NCBI GenBank assembly: GCA_021014945.1
Contig: MU266333.1
Location: forward strand, 62,001-126,000
DNA from: Leucogyrophana mollusca
Lineage: Eukaryota; Basidiomycota; Agaricomycetes; Boletales
DNA length: 64,000 nucleotides
Reading direction: 5' to 3'
The notes beneath the pieces were generated by a model that searched no databases, was not told the DNA's origin, and saw only the letters and a list, made by a program, of their open reading frames with translations. The position numbers were made by a program, and so were the translations under genes. The first letter of the stretch is position 1; each line of letters starts with the position of its first letter. Below are positions 42,977 to 55,760 of this stretch, in pieces.

Positions 42977-45900
42977 TCACTGGCGAGCCTGTGAAGATGA
43001 CTGCTGACCCTCATGATGATCCTCAGATGAGATGTCATTGAGGGTAAAGGGCAACTCGGGGTCGAACCCAAAAGCGCCACCATCAAAAGTCTGCCACAGA
43101 GAGTCTTGGTCACCACCTGCCGAATATCCGCTCGAGTTGTAGTTACGGATATATTCGAGGCCACGGAAAGGCAGTCCCGGCGCGGAGAATGACGTGGTAG
43201 GTGGAGTAGTGGAGAGAGCACCGTAGCCCATGTCCGATGTCGAGGTGTTATACCAAGAAGAGTCAAAGCTCGATGGCTGGGGGTCGTATGGACTGGAGTA
43301 CGACATTGGGTTGTTCGGCGATCTCGCGGGATACATGTCGATGCCGCGGCGCTCCGTACCGCTCATGTCCCACTGGGCAGCATTTGAGGAGGCGAGGGGA
43401 CTATGGTGCATCCCGTAGTCATACTCAAAGCGAGGAGGTGATGGGACGTGAAGGGGCGACAGAGGAGCGGCCGAATAATTATACGGCGACGTTCCCATTA
43501 GGTGAGGGCTTCCTTCCTGGGTATGCGTGTCCAAGCTGGATATGGAAGGCGAAGGAAGATTGTCCGACGCGGGGGAGCTGTGAGGGCTTGACTTTGCGCC
43601 TATAGACCTTGGACTGGAGAATACCCCCTGGTAAGTAGCCATGTGGCCACTCGGCCCAGCGACGCCCTCGCTCTCGTCGTGTCCACGTTTACGAGATGTC
43701 GATCGGTTTCGCTGAGCTATAATCAAAAGGTTGTCAGCCACGGATACGGGAAATTGTCTATGAGACTGACAATCCACACGATAAGGAGAGGCAACGGGAG
43801 GCCGCCGCGTCGTAGTAGGGTCGCGCGACCGACTAACGCGCCTCGGCTTGCTCTTGATGGGTCTATTGGCCGTTACCTGGGACTGCGAAGTCGGCGACGA
43901 TACGATGGATCGTCTGCGCTCCAGGAGTGCAGGAGCTACGGGTGGAGGCATGGAGATATTCGGCGGCTGTCTATCCGCTATTTGGGCGGATTTGATGGCC
44001 TCGTCGGCAGTGTTGGTGAGCTCTATGAGTAACTCCTTGCATTTGCGAGCGCCAGGCCAGGAGCCCTCCCATGATTCCAAGGCACCCAAGCAACTCTTCG
44101 CTTCGTCCATCGCAGCAATGGCGGCCCGCCTATCTGGCGAGTGCATGGCGTAGAGCAAAATGATGACCGCAGAGCTAAAGAGATGCTGGATATAGAAGGC
44201 AAGATGGTGCGAGGGCGGGACAACGTCGCTGATAGAAGGTGCCAGGCGAATGCAGGATCGAGCCGACGCTACGGCTTTGGCAGTGGAGTTGGGAGCTCCA
44301 GCTTGGTCCCGCCGGACTGGCAAGAAGTTGCGGTGAAGAGTAGTGAGGACGGAGTAATAATGGCTGCATAATATAGCCCCCATGGAGACTTCTTTCTCGT
44401 TCGTGGACTCGCTCTTGAATGTCGCTGGGAGTTCATCACACCACTTGGTCAGCTCGTTGTCCAGAGCCTCCACAGAGCGTTGTAGATCTGCCTTCCTCTC
44501 TGGCTCCAACACGTCTTTGCAGTTGTCAATGGCGTATACTTGACGTAAGACGCGGCCTGCTATTTGATATAGCCTCGTCAATGCCAACGTGCCTGACATG
44601 AGTGGCGGATGTTCTTGCGGAGGGTTGTGGCCACTGAAGTAGCCCGGCAAACTCTCGTCGTCAATGTCGACCGGAAACTCGACGTCACAATCGGAATCTT
44701 CGATGCCAAGGGGGCGACCGAGAGCAAGTGCAAGCATGCGATCCAGGCAATACACACCCCACCATATTTTCCTTCGTGTTTCCTTCTCGATGGGAGAGAG
44801 CGTCAGACGGCGAGGCGACCGCTGTTTGGCACGAGTTAAACACATTCGCCGTCACATATGATGACAATGCTTACATGAAGACCTAGATCTTGGGCGGTTC
44901 TCACTGCTTGTCCCACGAGTAACCATGCCTGCGGCAAACAGTTGATCGAACATAGGAACGAGGACATGAGAATGAAGCTCTGGACGTGAGACATCTGAAT
45001 TGAAGGGTGACTGATGTAGTGTAAAATGAGTGCCCTGGTATGATCTGTCGTTAGCCAGGCATCAAATGTTTCCATGGAGTCAACATGCCTTTCATAATAC
45101 ACCATACCCATGCCACCATCATCAGAGTTTTCTCCCAAGAGACGGGTGTCATCTATGAGACGCGCCGCGCAGGCAAATACCGCAAAAACGACGGAGATGA
45201 AAGGTGCTTGAAGCTGGATGAAATCGATATCGTCTCTCTTCGTCATCAATTTCTTGTACTTGATCATGAATGACGGCTTATCGAGAATCGGCATCAGGAA
45301 ATGGAGGCGCGCGAAATACGCGTCAACCTTGACAAAGAGGAAGATTAGATACCGTTCGGCACATCGGATATATTTACACACCAGCTTATCGGCCAAATCC
45401 TCATCTGGGTATTCGACTTCCTCTGCGCCAGGAAGGGCATGCACCTTTCCAAAGAAGACAGACGCTGGGAAATAGAGCTTATTGACGCTAGGGCCAGGTG
45501 CTCGTGGGTCCTCTTCCATTGGTGATACCCGGTGCAAGGGTGATGTCGTGAGAGCCCTGAAAGATTGGATGAGCGACATCGTAGAGGAACCGCCTATCCA
45601 CCGCATGTGGCCGTGCTCGTCCAGGGCGAGCTGACCAAAGGACTCGGAAACATCGTCCTCCATCTTGATAACCGAGGACTGAGGCGAGGCCTTGTCGTCC
45701 GTGCGGGAATCCGCACCAGCTTTGGACGACATAGCCTGCAATATGGTGGCTGCGGGAGGCAAGCTCTCGGCGCCCGATGATCCCGGCGCTGAAGAGGACC
45801 CAGCCACACCAGGGAGGTTGAGTGAAGGCCCCAATTGCTCGAGTACGGGAGTGATCTGCGAGAACAGATTCTCCATGTGCAAAAGACGCGCTTCGAGTTC

Positions 45901-46250
45901 CTGTACGTAGCTGGCAGTGATGTGAGGCCCTGGCTACACGTAGGCTTTACGGAGGAGAAAGGACGTACTGTCTGCTTAAAGCCGCTCTGTCCTTTGTTTG
46001 CAGCCAGGTGCACTGCGATCCCGATGCCTGGCATTGCGAGCATGTCGGCTCGCAGCCATCACATTTAATCTTTTTGCGCCTGCGATGAAATGATCAGTAA
46101 ATTGGGGAAAGAACAAGTGAGACCTGGGACAGACCTGCAACATTCACATGCCCTCCAGACTCTACGACGCTGGAGCTGAATAGGCTTCGTACCAGCATCT
46201 TGAGGCGCAGCTTCTTCTTCGATTCGTTTCTTCTTGGATTGGTGGGTCAT
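42977..46250 (-). CDS. Zn2Cys6 transcription factor with fungal-specific regulatory domain
   Basis: Four exons (46135-46250, 45969-46079, 44875-45910, 42977-44821) give about 1035 residues. The DNA-binding cluster is split by intron 1 and restored as A-C-E-C-C-R-R-K-K-I-K-C-D-G-C-E-P-T-C, then S-Q-C and a sixth Cys, which fits CX2CX6CX6CX2CX6C exactly. A linker and a short coiled coil (Y-V-Q-E-L-E-A-R-L-L-H-M-E) follow. The middle region contains the fungal_trans domain, with R-T-A-Q-D-L-G-L-H at the exon border and R-R-K-I-W-W-G-V-Y-C-L-D-R. The C-terminus is Ser/Pro-rich. An upstream in-frame ATG at 46277 would add nine residues. A 66-nt in-frame stretch ending at the TTATAGCTCAG near 43713 could be a further intron. 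Confidence 0.88.
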
Positions 46251-46277
46251 TGCAAGAGATTCGTCGACTTGGACCAT

Positions 46278-48455
46278 TCGCTTAGGAGAACCTTGTCCTT
46301 GTGGTCGAACTGCTTCAAGATACCTTCGGAAGGCTGTCGGGTCGGCCCGATACCATTGCTGACTAAGCCCCTCCATAAGGTTGCACCTGCCAGGAACCCG
46401 GTCAATAAGTTTGGTCAGCGCCCGCTGGCAGCGCTTGCACCTGGACCACGACGTACCGGTTTTATGCCTATGGGGATGTGGGGCACAAAAACGAGCTGAC
46501 TGAGGACTGGCAGACAACCGTCTCTTCTTTCTCGTCTTTTATACGACTTTTGTCTCGGAAATGAATTCTCATATAACGATAGCTGTGGCTACTCTCGCGT
46601 GCACTCCGAACTGTATGAGCAATGTCTTCGGAACGTCCCTCTAACCGTATCCGTTGGAGCGGCAAGCCCGGAGAACCGTATAGCCTCTTTGGTATTTGGT
46701 ACGTGTACCTCCTCGACCCTTCCTGTATACTCTAAGCGAGTGAAGGCGTTGCTCGAATGTGCGCAATCCACTTACATTTGCAGGCACATGTGCACAGACT
46801 TTGAGGCTTGTGTCCTCGTGGTAGAGATCACCTCCCCATCGATCGATCGTGATCAGTCGAACTGGACCTGGCACACGTCAGCTCGTCTTTGCCCGTTGGA
46901 GTAAAAGGTTTTTTCCTTTCTTTCTTTCTTTCTTGGAAACTTGTTATGTTCTTTAAACCCCCGGATATGGAGACGAATTTACCTCCTCTGTATTATTAAG
47001 GGCCACGCACATCGCCGAATTGAACGGGGATTTCTGCATTGGATGGTTGGAGTTTCGTGGTAACTGAGAAGTGTTGTCCGAAGCTTGGCCCATGCGATGG
47101 ATCTGCACGAATGAATTTGCGCTCGGAGACCTCTTCTCGCCGAGCAGGATATCTGCACAAATCACCCATGTGGAGACACGAGGAGACGATGGCACGCGAG
47201 ATCCAATGATGGAGAATTTTCTTGTTGCTGGACAACTTGAAGCTACCTCATGACGACGTGCCGTCACGCATCATTGGCTGCGCAAAGCGGAGACCAAACA
47301 CATTATCATATGTCAGTTTCTATCTTTTACTGTTGTATGACCTTGCTGTCCGACGGAGCACATAGATCGGCGGGCAACATGACTTGGCAAGGTTCTCTAA
47401 CAAGTTTGTATCTACTCGGCATTCCAATATCCAATTAATCCAACGTCTGCCCAAAGAGTGGCATAGGACCGAAGATATACTCATCGAAGTCAATCGGGCT
47501 TCATGTCATTACATCGGAGACGCCCACAAGGCGCCCGAGTGTCACAGTCAAATGACACCTTTGCACGAATCACATTGACATCGCAGAACACTAATTTGGT
47601 TACATAGTATCAGCGGGACGCGGAAACATCCAGAGGTTTATACCCCGTATGCGCCCATTTCGTGAGCGGTCCCACATGGGCGATAACGAGCGGACCCGCA
47701 CATCCCCAAATCCGCACCAACCTGAACAACGCCCAACCATTCAAATCGAGCATAGGCTTCGAAAACTTCCTGCTCTCCGAACAGTGGTCCCGGGAACCGA
47801 TCGTCGGCGCAAAAGTCAGGGGGTGCTTCGCGCGAGATGAATGATGATAAGGTGATCCGTATACAGTCGAGGAAGCGTCGCAGGCGGCTCTTGGTCTCGG
47901 GAAACCATTGGCTGATGAAGGCGGAATGTATGGGCAAGGTCCTGGTTTATCACCAGTATTCAGTGGAAGAAGGCGGCTCTTGAGCTTCTTGAGAAACAGT
48001 TGCATGTGCCTGGTGTCTTGCGGCAATTATCGGTGACGGAACAACATGTTCTAGGCGGCATGTCATGATAGGATCTTCAGGAAATAGGCCCCTTCAAAAT
48101 GAGAAAACGTACAAGGACATATCTACGATATGGGTGAGAGTCAAATGTGCGTGACATATGAAATGGGAGTTCTCAAATGGATGTCAGTGAACCTCAGGCC
48201 ATTCGTGAACTATGACTGTCTAGAATGTTTCTTGAGAAGGCGGAGTCGGAGAATACTCACACCGGGCATTGCTGAAGAGAATACGCAGCATGCAGTATGT
48301 ACTTGTACTTTACTAGTACTATAGTGCTTCCAACTTCAGGTTCAAGTCGAAGGAACCCAAGATGGACGCCACGCGTTGTTTATCCCTGTTTTTCCCTCGT
48401 GGCACATGTGTTGCAAACTTTGGAAGTGACTATTTGCTTGCTGCAAGGACCTCTA
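46278..48455. other. Long intergenic region with one doubtful minus-strand gene
   Basis: Most of it shows no coding signal. TTTC repeats (46917-46934) and pyrimidine tracts occur. On the minus strand, about 47638-47937 is open and reads H-S-A-F-I-S-Q-W-F-P-E-T-K-S-R-L-R-R-F-L, then F-G-E-Q-E-V-F-E-A-Y-A-R-F-E-W-L-G-V; a possible upstream exon starts M-Q-L-F-L-K-K-L-K-S-R-L near 48004. It looks protein-like but was not recognised and could be a small hypothetical gene or a relic. Confidence 0.35.
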
Positions 48456-49373
48456 ATGGCCGACATAGACACGAACCAACCGCCTGTGGACGAGGGCGCA
48501 GACCAAATAATCGACGATGGCGAGGAAGCTGAGTCGAAAGTGAACCGTCCTGCCTTGCTCATGTCAACCCAGCCACAAAACTCAATACTGCCTTTCCCCC
48601 GCGTGTTTCACAGGAAATCCAGCTCATGAAGCAGCGTGTAGAGGAGATGGAACGAGAGGCGAAAAAGCTGCGCGAGCTGCAGGCTGCAGCAGAGTCAGCG
48701 AATGGAGGGAGTGCTGAGAGCGATGCTGGGGTGCCGATGGAGACTGAAGAGGACAAGACGCTCTCGGACAGTCGGAGTGTGTTCGTCGGCAATGTGAGTA
48801 TTTCCACTCTTGGATTGGCTGGTACTTCCTAGCGCACTCATGGTCCATGCCATAGGTGGACTACGGTGCGACACCAGAAGAAATTCAAGGACATTTCCAA
48901 GCGTGCGGGACGATCAACCGAGTTACTATTCTATGCGACAAGTTCACTGGGCATCCGAAAGGGTATGTCATGCTCGTCCCATGTGCCTTTTGGGGCAATC
49001 CCCAATGTCATATTTTCCACAGGTTTGCGTATGTCGAGTTTGCCGAGCCGGAATTCATAGATGCAGCTTTAGCTATGGACAATTCGTTATTCCGAGGACG
49101 ACTAATAAAAGTGCGTAGCCTCTTTGGACAGAATATCTGACAACAAATCTGACTAGAACCGTCCGCACAGGTTACAGCCAAACGAACTAATATCCCTGGA
49201 TTCAATCGGGGCAGGGGTCGGGGAGGATACAGAGGAGGGTATAGAGGGGGATTCCGGGGCGGAGGCGGAGGTTACAGCCCTTACCGGGCACGCGGCAGGT
49301 AGGTTGATATGACGTTTACTCCGAGCAACGTGTCTCAAGCGACGTCTACAGAGGGCGAGGGCGTGGATATTAA
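48456..49373 (+). CDS. PAB2: Nuclear poly(A)-binding protein, PABPN1/Pab2 type
   Basis: Six exons (48456-48539, 48614-48793, 48856-48962, 49023-49110, 49171-49298, 49352-49373) give 202 residues. Pab2 binds poly(A) in the nucleus and works with the exosome on transcripts and snoRNAs. An acidic N-terminus is followed by a short coiled coil ([14 protein letters not shown]), one RRM with RNP2 S-V-F-V-G-N-V-D-Y-G and RNP1 K-G-F-A-Y-V-E-F, and an RG-rich tail ([11 protein letters not shown]). This order is diagnostic. If the last intron is not spliced, the protein stops at 49302 just after R-A-R-G-R; splicing adds only a few RG residues. Confidence 0.88.
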
Positions 49374-49713
49374 TGTCAAAATGGACTGAGCTTTCAGCAC
49401 AGCACATGTTCATGTTCTGTTCGTCAGTTCTACTCCGACTCGTTTTCTGTACACCGCTGGCGGGGCTGTTGTCATTGAAGGCAGCCATATTTTCCACCGC
49501 CTTCCCTCCTCATACTTTGCTCGTACTATGTATCATCTCGCCGCTCGTTGATTCCAAAGATTAAAGCCTTGATAATGACTGTAGTGGAAAGCCGGGAATG
49601 AGTTATCCATCGGCAAAATCCGACCCTCGGCTTTGAGTGGATTACCATTTCCGGTTTCGCAGAAACTTGGACTCAACGCAGCGCGAACCTTTTCTTTAAT
49701 CCTTGTGCCAGTC
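49374..49713. other. Intergenic: PAB2 3' flank and bL19m upstream region
   Basis: About 340 bp, no further gene seen. Confidence 0.45.
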
Positions 49714-50244
49714 ATGCTATCCAAGGCATGTAGGGCGGTAACTAGATCCATGTCAACCACTACGGTGGCATATCCTTTCTCCAAGGTCGCTATGACCCCG
49801 CCGCCCCCAGCAATACCTCCAGCGAAGACCGACGCTCTACGCCAAGGCAAAGGTCTGATGTACCACCTGCAGCAGTCTCTTCCACATCCCACCAAACAAA
49901 AATGGCTGGCTACGCTATTTGCGCGGAGACATCCTGAACGTCTTTTGCCCGGGTCAGTTTTGACCGTCACCCTCGAGCACGCACCGACGACTTTTTCTGG
50001 CGTCCTCTTGTCGATACGGCGGCGGGGCCCAGACACATCTTTCGTGCTGCGTAATGTCATACAAAGGACGGGTGTGGAGATGCAATTCTACGTGAACTCC
50101 CCGCACGTCAAAGATATCAAGATTGTGCAGAGGGCTGGCGGTGGTGGAGGGAAGGAAGGAAGGAGACAGCGGAGAGCGAAGCTATTCTTCCTCAGAGACG
50201 CTCCCGACAAGATGACTGCTATCTCAGCGGGAGTCAAAGCATAA
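49714..50244 (+). CDS. Mitochondrial ribosomal protein bL19m
   Basis: A single exon of 176 residues. The first ~45 residues (M-L-S-K-A-C-R-A-V-T-R-S-M-S-T-T) form a mitochondrial transit peptide. The rest is ribosomal protein L19: L-P-G-S-V-L-T-V-T-L-E-H-A, F-S-G-V-L-L-S-I-R-R-R-G, T-S-F-V-L-R-N-V, then V-E-M-Q-F-Y-V-N-S-P-H-V-K-D-I-K-I-V-Q, and R-R-A-K-L-F-F-L-R-D near the end. bL19 sits at the subunit interface of the large mitoribosomal subunit. The ATG at 49714 was chosen because it starts the transit peptide; the frame is open upstream. Confidence 0.88.
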   Translation: MLSKACRAVTRSMSTTTVAYPFSKVAMTPPPPAIPPAKTDALRQGKGLMYHLQQSLPHPTKQKWLATLFARRHPERLLPGSVLTVTLEHAPTTFSGVLLSIRRRGPDTSFVLRNVIQRTGVEMQFYVNSPHVKDIKIVQRAGGGGGKEGRRQRRAKLFFLRDAPDKMTAISAGVKA

Positions 50245-50602
50245 AAGGTACGGTCAGATTTAGTTATCTCAGAGTTATCCAGTCACAACTTTTTCACAGA
50301 AGACAGTGATGATCTGGGCCAGCGCTGTCCAGGAGTTTGGGTTTGACGCTGGTAAAATCGCTTCCTCGTGTGTGATGGCTCGTGTCGGAGCGTAGTTAGA
50401 CTACATATTGTGCTGTTGAATATAGCATGAATTGCGTGTCTGAGCACTCTGCTGTAACATGAGGACAAAGTACTGAAAGAGAATTATATTAGCGCCCATG
50501 GTGTACGTAGCGGGTGCAGATTTGGAAGGCAGGCAGGCAGTCCAGCGGCCTCGCTGCACAAGCCTTGGTTCCTCACCTCGTCCATCATCGCACCTTTTTA
50601 CG
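50245..50602. other. Intergenic: bL19m 3' flank and IVY1 upstream region
   Basis: About 360 bp. No RNA gene or repeat is recognised. Confidence 0.45.
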
Positions 50603-52377
50603 ATGCCTAGGAAACCTCGTTCCCTTCGCAATCTCGCAATCTCGCCAAAGCGCTCGTCGTCTCCTGCTCCACCCTCGCCAACGTTTTCTGACGCAACCCA
50701 CGCTTCCGCTATGAATTTTGGTGCTGACGGTCCAGAGAAAGTTATTACTCGGGCCAACCTTAAAGTCAGCCTTCAAGCTTACGACGAAGTGCGTTATTCG
50801 AAGATTCCAATGCTATCAAGGAAGGACCTGACTGGGCGCTATGTAGCTGATGAATTCCAGCGCAAATTATCGCGCAGCACTACTCCATATGTCTAAGGTA
50901 ACAGCTGCTTTTGCAGATGCGATGGAGAGATGTTCAGGGTACAGCACCATATTCCCTTGGCTATAGAATATGCAATTAACATACGCTCAGGCTGAAAGGC
51001 CCCACTTATGAGGCGGGGACGAGGTTGCAGGCTGCCTCAGGTTTACACCACCTCATAGGTAATCATTGGCATGTCTTGGTTGGTAATCAATTATCCATAT
51101 CTGTTGGCGGCGCTGAAGGGAAAACAGGCAGAGACATTGGACAAGAGTTTCGAGAAACCCTTGCGCCAGCATTTGGACACCTACCGCACTATCGTCAATG
51201 TACGCAATCGCCAAAGCGTACTATTGGAGCACTCGTTAACATCATTCTACATTCGCAGGAACGATCTGCGTCATACGAGAAAGCCCTTCGAGAGAAGAGC
51301 GAAATTATTCGACGCACTGAAATGAGTAATATGAATAAAAAGCAGAGGAGTGCGCCTGGCCTATTATCTCAACTGCTTTGACCCATGTTAACATCTTCTA
51401 GATCTGCAGAGTTTCCGGGAGGCGTTAACAGTGTTACAACGGCAAGTTGACGAACTCGACGGATTGAAAGTACAACATTATCAGGAAATTATGGAACATG
51501 AAGAAGAGGTCTGGGATGTCGTCCAAGCAAAGGTATGAACGCGGAGCTGTCCATCTATGTTACTAGAACAGGCCTCACTCTTAACCTTCAGGTCTGCGTC
51601 GCAGTCCGCTCCACTATGGACGTCTTTGACAGATTCTCTGCGAAAGCGTGCGTCGTATCAATTCGGCCCACGAGTGCGACTCCTACTAAACTCCCCTCCC
51701 CTCAATCCAGATCCGACCCCATATTGGAGCCGATGCTCCAGTCCGTCCCGGACCCGTTTGATTCCTACGGCCCACCACAAGCAGAAGACCAAATATTCAC
51801 TATCCTACCCCCACTAGCTGTCATCGCCAACGCACCCTCCGGCTCACCCAGCCCAATGGCCACGACACCCCCTTCCAGCGCCGACACGTCTCTTAGTAAT
51901 TCCTGGGTGCCTAACAACGGCTTCTTCGGCGAGTCGACGTCGGAGTGGGCCGATGTACCCTCGCCGTCATCCACCCCGCCACGCTCGTCTTCGCCGTCGT
52001 CGACTGTCAAACGGCGACAGTCGCATCCGCCTGCATCGAAGCGCAAAGCGGAGTCGAACCTCCGAAGCGTACTCGCTGTCCTCGATGAAGGCCACGCTCA
52101 CTCGCGGCAGGCAAGTGAGCGCACTGTCACCGATGTCGACCGGTCAGAAGGTAGGACGCCGCCTCCCGATATGAACGGAGCGCCCCACGCGTCAGACACG
52201 AGCTGGGGGAGGTTTATTTATGGACAGTCGCCTTACGCAGCGCCGAGCGGTGACACCACCCCTCGGCATTCAACATTATACATCTCGCCACCCTCAGATC
52301 CTGACGGTGAAGAGAACCTCTCTCCAGAGTCACAGAAATCCGACGATACGGTCCATTTTAACGCAGACGCTGCATGA
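50603..52377 (+). CDS. IVY1: IVY1-like I-BAR domain protein
   Basis: Eight exons (50603-50788, 50847-50938, 50991-51078, 51128-51199, 51259-51349, 51402-51532, 51592-51647, 51711-52377) give 460 residues. Yeast Ivy1 is a phospholipid-binding inverse-BAR protein at the vacuole that binds Ypt7 and the TORC1/EGO machinery. The helical domain reads V-I-T-R-A-N-L-K-V-S-L-Q-A-Y, A-A-F-A-D-A-M-E-R-C-S-G-L-K-G-P, L-Q-A-A-S-G-L-H-H-L-I-G-N-H-W, L-R-Q-H-L-D-T-Y-R, and V-W-D-V-V-Q-A-K-V. The C-terminal 250 residues are Ser/Pro-rich and low in predicted structure. Two minimal-looking introns have weak donors (GTTGGT at 51079), but frames join cleanly to 461 codons. Confidence 0.85.
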
Positions 52378-52505
52378 TCACTGATATGTATCCTTCCATT
52401 TTTATTTGCCTTGTGATTATTCTGTGAGTATGGAATGCAAACATCATGATCTATATACGTATTATACGGCGCCATTGCGCGAATTTCAGCTACCCCTGTT
52501 TGCTT
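52378..52505. other. Convergent 3' gap IVY1 / AspRS
   Basis: Only 128 bp between two stop codons facing each other, so the two 3' untranslated regions probably overlap. Confidence 0.5.
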
Positions 52506-55342
52506 CTATCGGGGTTCGATACCATATTGATGTAACACGTCCTTATTGATAGCTGCTGGGCTCTTGAAAAGAGGGTCAGTACCTGCACTGGTTTTGGGGA
52601 ATGCAATGACATCTCGAATGGACTGCGTTTTGCAAAGGATGGACATCAGTCGATCGAAGCCTGGGCCAGAAGACGCAATCATTAGCTTCTTCGGCCACCA
52701 GATTAAAAACAGACAAGGCACCGAGAGCTATGCCGCCATGAGGCGGTGCGCCGCATTTCAGGGCATGCAGAAGGTGGCCGAAGGAAGACATCTCGGAGTC
52801 ACTGAGCTGCAAGGCGTGGATGGTGGTCGTGAGACCGCTTTCAATGACCAAACGTGGGCCATTCAATTACCTGCAAAATCTGGGAAAATATGTATTCTTG
52901 CATGGCGGCATCGTGGACTCGAACCGAACCGCCTCCTATTTCGACGCCGTTCAACACGAGGTCGTAATGCTGCCCGCGAACCTGATGACCGAGGAGTCAA
53001 GCTTTAGTGAGTAAAAATCGGACAATAATCGCTAGTACGAACGTCTTCGACCTGGCCGGCGTACATAGCTTCGATGTCCTGCCACATTGGTGCAGTGAAC
53101 GGGTGATGGGAGCTGCTCCATCGTCCGCGGGCCAGAAACTCCTTGTCGCTATCTGCGCGGGTGAATAAGGGAAATTCGGTGATCCACAGGAAATGTGGAG
53201 CTTCAGAAGGAGTATAGTCGCCTATAGAGAATGAGTTGCAAGTGAAACTCAAGCGTAGCTCGAAGCATACCCAGAGTTTGTGCTAGCTCAGCCACACGAG
53301 TCCTCACTCGGCCTAAAGCTGTGGACCCACCCTACGAGGATTAGATTCGTGACAACAAGCGCCAGCGTGACCCACCTCGGGAGGGCTAGATCGCCGAGAA
53401 AGCCATATGGTACAACCACAACTTACACCTAGTGCCTCGTTCAAGGCAGCATGGTCATTGGCATCCATTGAGATTCGTGCATCAGCCATTCCACTGTTTG
53501 ATACCCACGTTTGTATGTTGGCGTCGGTAAGAGTAACACGACGCTGTGCACGTAGTCGGCAAAACTGACGCGATGTCTGTAGGTGCGCCACAAGGAACTT
53601 ACCACAGTGGGTTCATCCGCTATGTCACACTCTTGGGCAGCGCGTAAGAACGCTGCACTTTGCGAGGGTCGAACAACTAGCGCATCCAGGGTTTCTCCGA
53701 GGTTTCCCAGCGAATGCCGTACTTGAGACGGGAGTAAAGTAGCAAGATCCACAATCTGGGTGCAAAAGCGGTTAATTATCCCAATCAGTGAACGGAGCAC
53801 TGAGTGAACAACCTCCAGAGCGTAACGAGTGTCGGGTTTATCTGAACCATACTAAGAAAGGGTCATTAATATGGGTATATTACTGATAGGCAGTATGCAT
53901 GAGACTAGCTTACACGTGTCATTGCTTCGTTGTATGTCATGACCTTGAAGGGGCTCGGAAGACAGACACCCTCAACTTCTTGCCAGATTTTTTGAATTAG
54001 CGTTTCCATTGTGTCCCGAACCTCGTGGCCACCGATTCGCCACTGGTCAGACTGAAATGTGGACGCAACGGTGTCTTGACCCCAGGATACAAACGCCATT
54101 TCCAGATCGATCTGCGTGAATTCCGGTTGCCTGTCCTTCCTGCCGTCCTCATCTCGAAAACATTTCGCGATCTGGAAATACCTGTCGACAGCTCCAGAAC
54201 ATATGAGGAGCTGTTTTGGCTGCTGCGGTGACTGCGGTAGAGCATAGAAAAGAGGTCCTTCTTGGCCAGGGGTAGGTGTTGTGGATCGACCAACCCGAGT
54301 GGGAACTAGGAACTCTCTTGCACCCTCAGGAGTCGACTTAAGAAGCAAAGGCGTTTCTACTTCAAGAAAGTCTGACCATACTCTGATTCGACAGCTGAGA
54401 TTTGCACAACACAACGAAGAACACGCACTTTGATCATGGAGCACGTTGCGTATCACACGGGCTACTTGACTCCTCTTCCGAAGATTGTCCGAAAGAGCAG
54501 ACCTACGGAGATCAAGATATCGGTACCGGGCTCTCAAGTCTTCGTTCACCTGCGCTATGAACTCATTAACGCGCCAAACACATCGCACCGAAAGTCATAC
54601 CAAGGTCCGATTATCGGAGGGCAAGAACGGCATGTTTTGATCCGCAGGGTTCAACAGTGTAAAATTGTCGACTTGAACCTCGATGTCACCCGTGCCTTCC
54701 TTGAAAGAATGTGTCAACTCAATGTCCCAATGAGTAGGTGCTTCTAATAAAGAACCCCAACTAACATTTCGACGGGATTTTTCTGGCCTTACGCGCACCT
54801 TACCCTCGATCAAGACAGTTGACTCGACAGGAACGGCAGATAGCGCCGTCAAGTTTCCATCCTCATCTCCGTTACGGTGGACAACCAGCTGTGTTGTTCC
54901 AGAAGAGTCTTTGATGGGAAAGAAAGACAATGACTTGGAAACTTTGCTTGATGCAGAAGCAGAATAAGCCAAAATGACAGTAAGAGCGCCAAAAGGTAAG
55001 CACCGTTCAGGGAGGAGCCACCCAGCTAAAGTGACTCGAGAACCAGCACTAGCAGCAGTCAGTTCGCCGCAGGTATGAGTACGTTTGGGAAACGGGGCTG
55101 GTGAAATGCCAGGAAGGTGTCAATCAAGGTTAGGAGAGGTATAGATTCGCGATGTGACTCGTGCGCAAGGACTGACCAGAATGAGCATTGCTTTGCAAGT
55201 TGGACCGCGCCTGTGAGTTCCAGAACGCGGACGTTCGAAAATAGCGCGACTTCGAGGGTGCAGCCTGAAAAAAAGGCAGTCTAGTCACGTCTGTACCCCC
55301 AGGGCAGCTGAACTGGGCAGGCCTAGCAGCCCAGCGACGCAT
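52506..55342 (-). CDS. MSD1: Mitochondrial aspartyl-tRNA synthetase
   Basis: Thirteen exons (from 55177-55342 to 52506-52660) give 711 residues. The enzyme charges mitochondrial tRNA-Asp. A targeting N-terminus precedes the OB-fold with R-T-H-T-C-G-E-L and V-T-L-A-G-W. Class II motifs follow: motif 1 in [17 protein letters not shown], motif 2 in [18 protein letters not shown], and motif 3 in G-I-A-L-G-F-D-R-L-M. The bacterial-type insertion (GAD) domain is present between motifs 2 and 3, with W-I-T-E-F-P-L-F after it. The stretch N-S-G-M-A-D-A-R lies in the insertion. It faces away from the F-box gene. All exon sums agree with 712 codons, so the model is reliable. Confidence 0.92.
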
Positions 55343-55760
55343 ATTCACCGAACACAGGTGAGACGAAACAGGCTCAGGATCGAAGGGAGAGATGAAAGCC
55401 AAGCAGGGACGCGGGTTTGTGTGTGGCTTAGTCAGCTGGCAGAGACAGTCGATTGTCCGCTTGTCCCGCGCTACGTATATGACTTATGGGCCTCATGCTC
55501 CAAACCAGTGCAAATGTTGGCCTTAACACATCGTATCCCTCGTTATTTAAGTAAATCTGTCTCCGGCTGATAAAAACCATGCTGGTCCTCCACGGAATTC
55601 CTCTGTCTTAGTTCGTTTCGCTTGTCACTGACAGCTTTCTTTATCCCGGTCCTTCACACGTTGCGCACGCGGCGATCACTTTGAAAAAATTCCAGACACG
55701 CTCCTGGGCTACCGTATCCCTATAAGAGGACCCTCTGCGTTTCAGATTTCACCAGTACCC
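55343..55760. promoter_or_regulatory. Divergent region AspRS / F-box gene
   Basis: About 420 bp between two start codons. The sequence CTATAAGAGG at 55719-55728 lies about 40 bp before the F-box start and could be its TATA element. Confidence 0.4.

Noticed and set aside
49533..50060. Minus-strand open frame of 175 codons
   Set aside because: It is antisense to bL19m, which has clear ribosomal-protein motifs.
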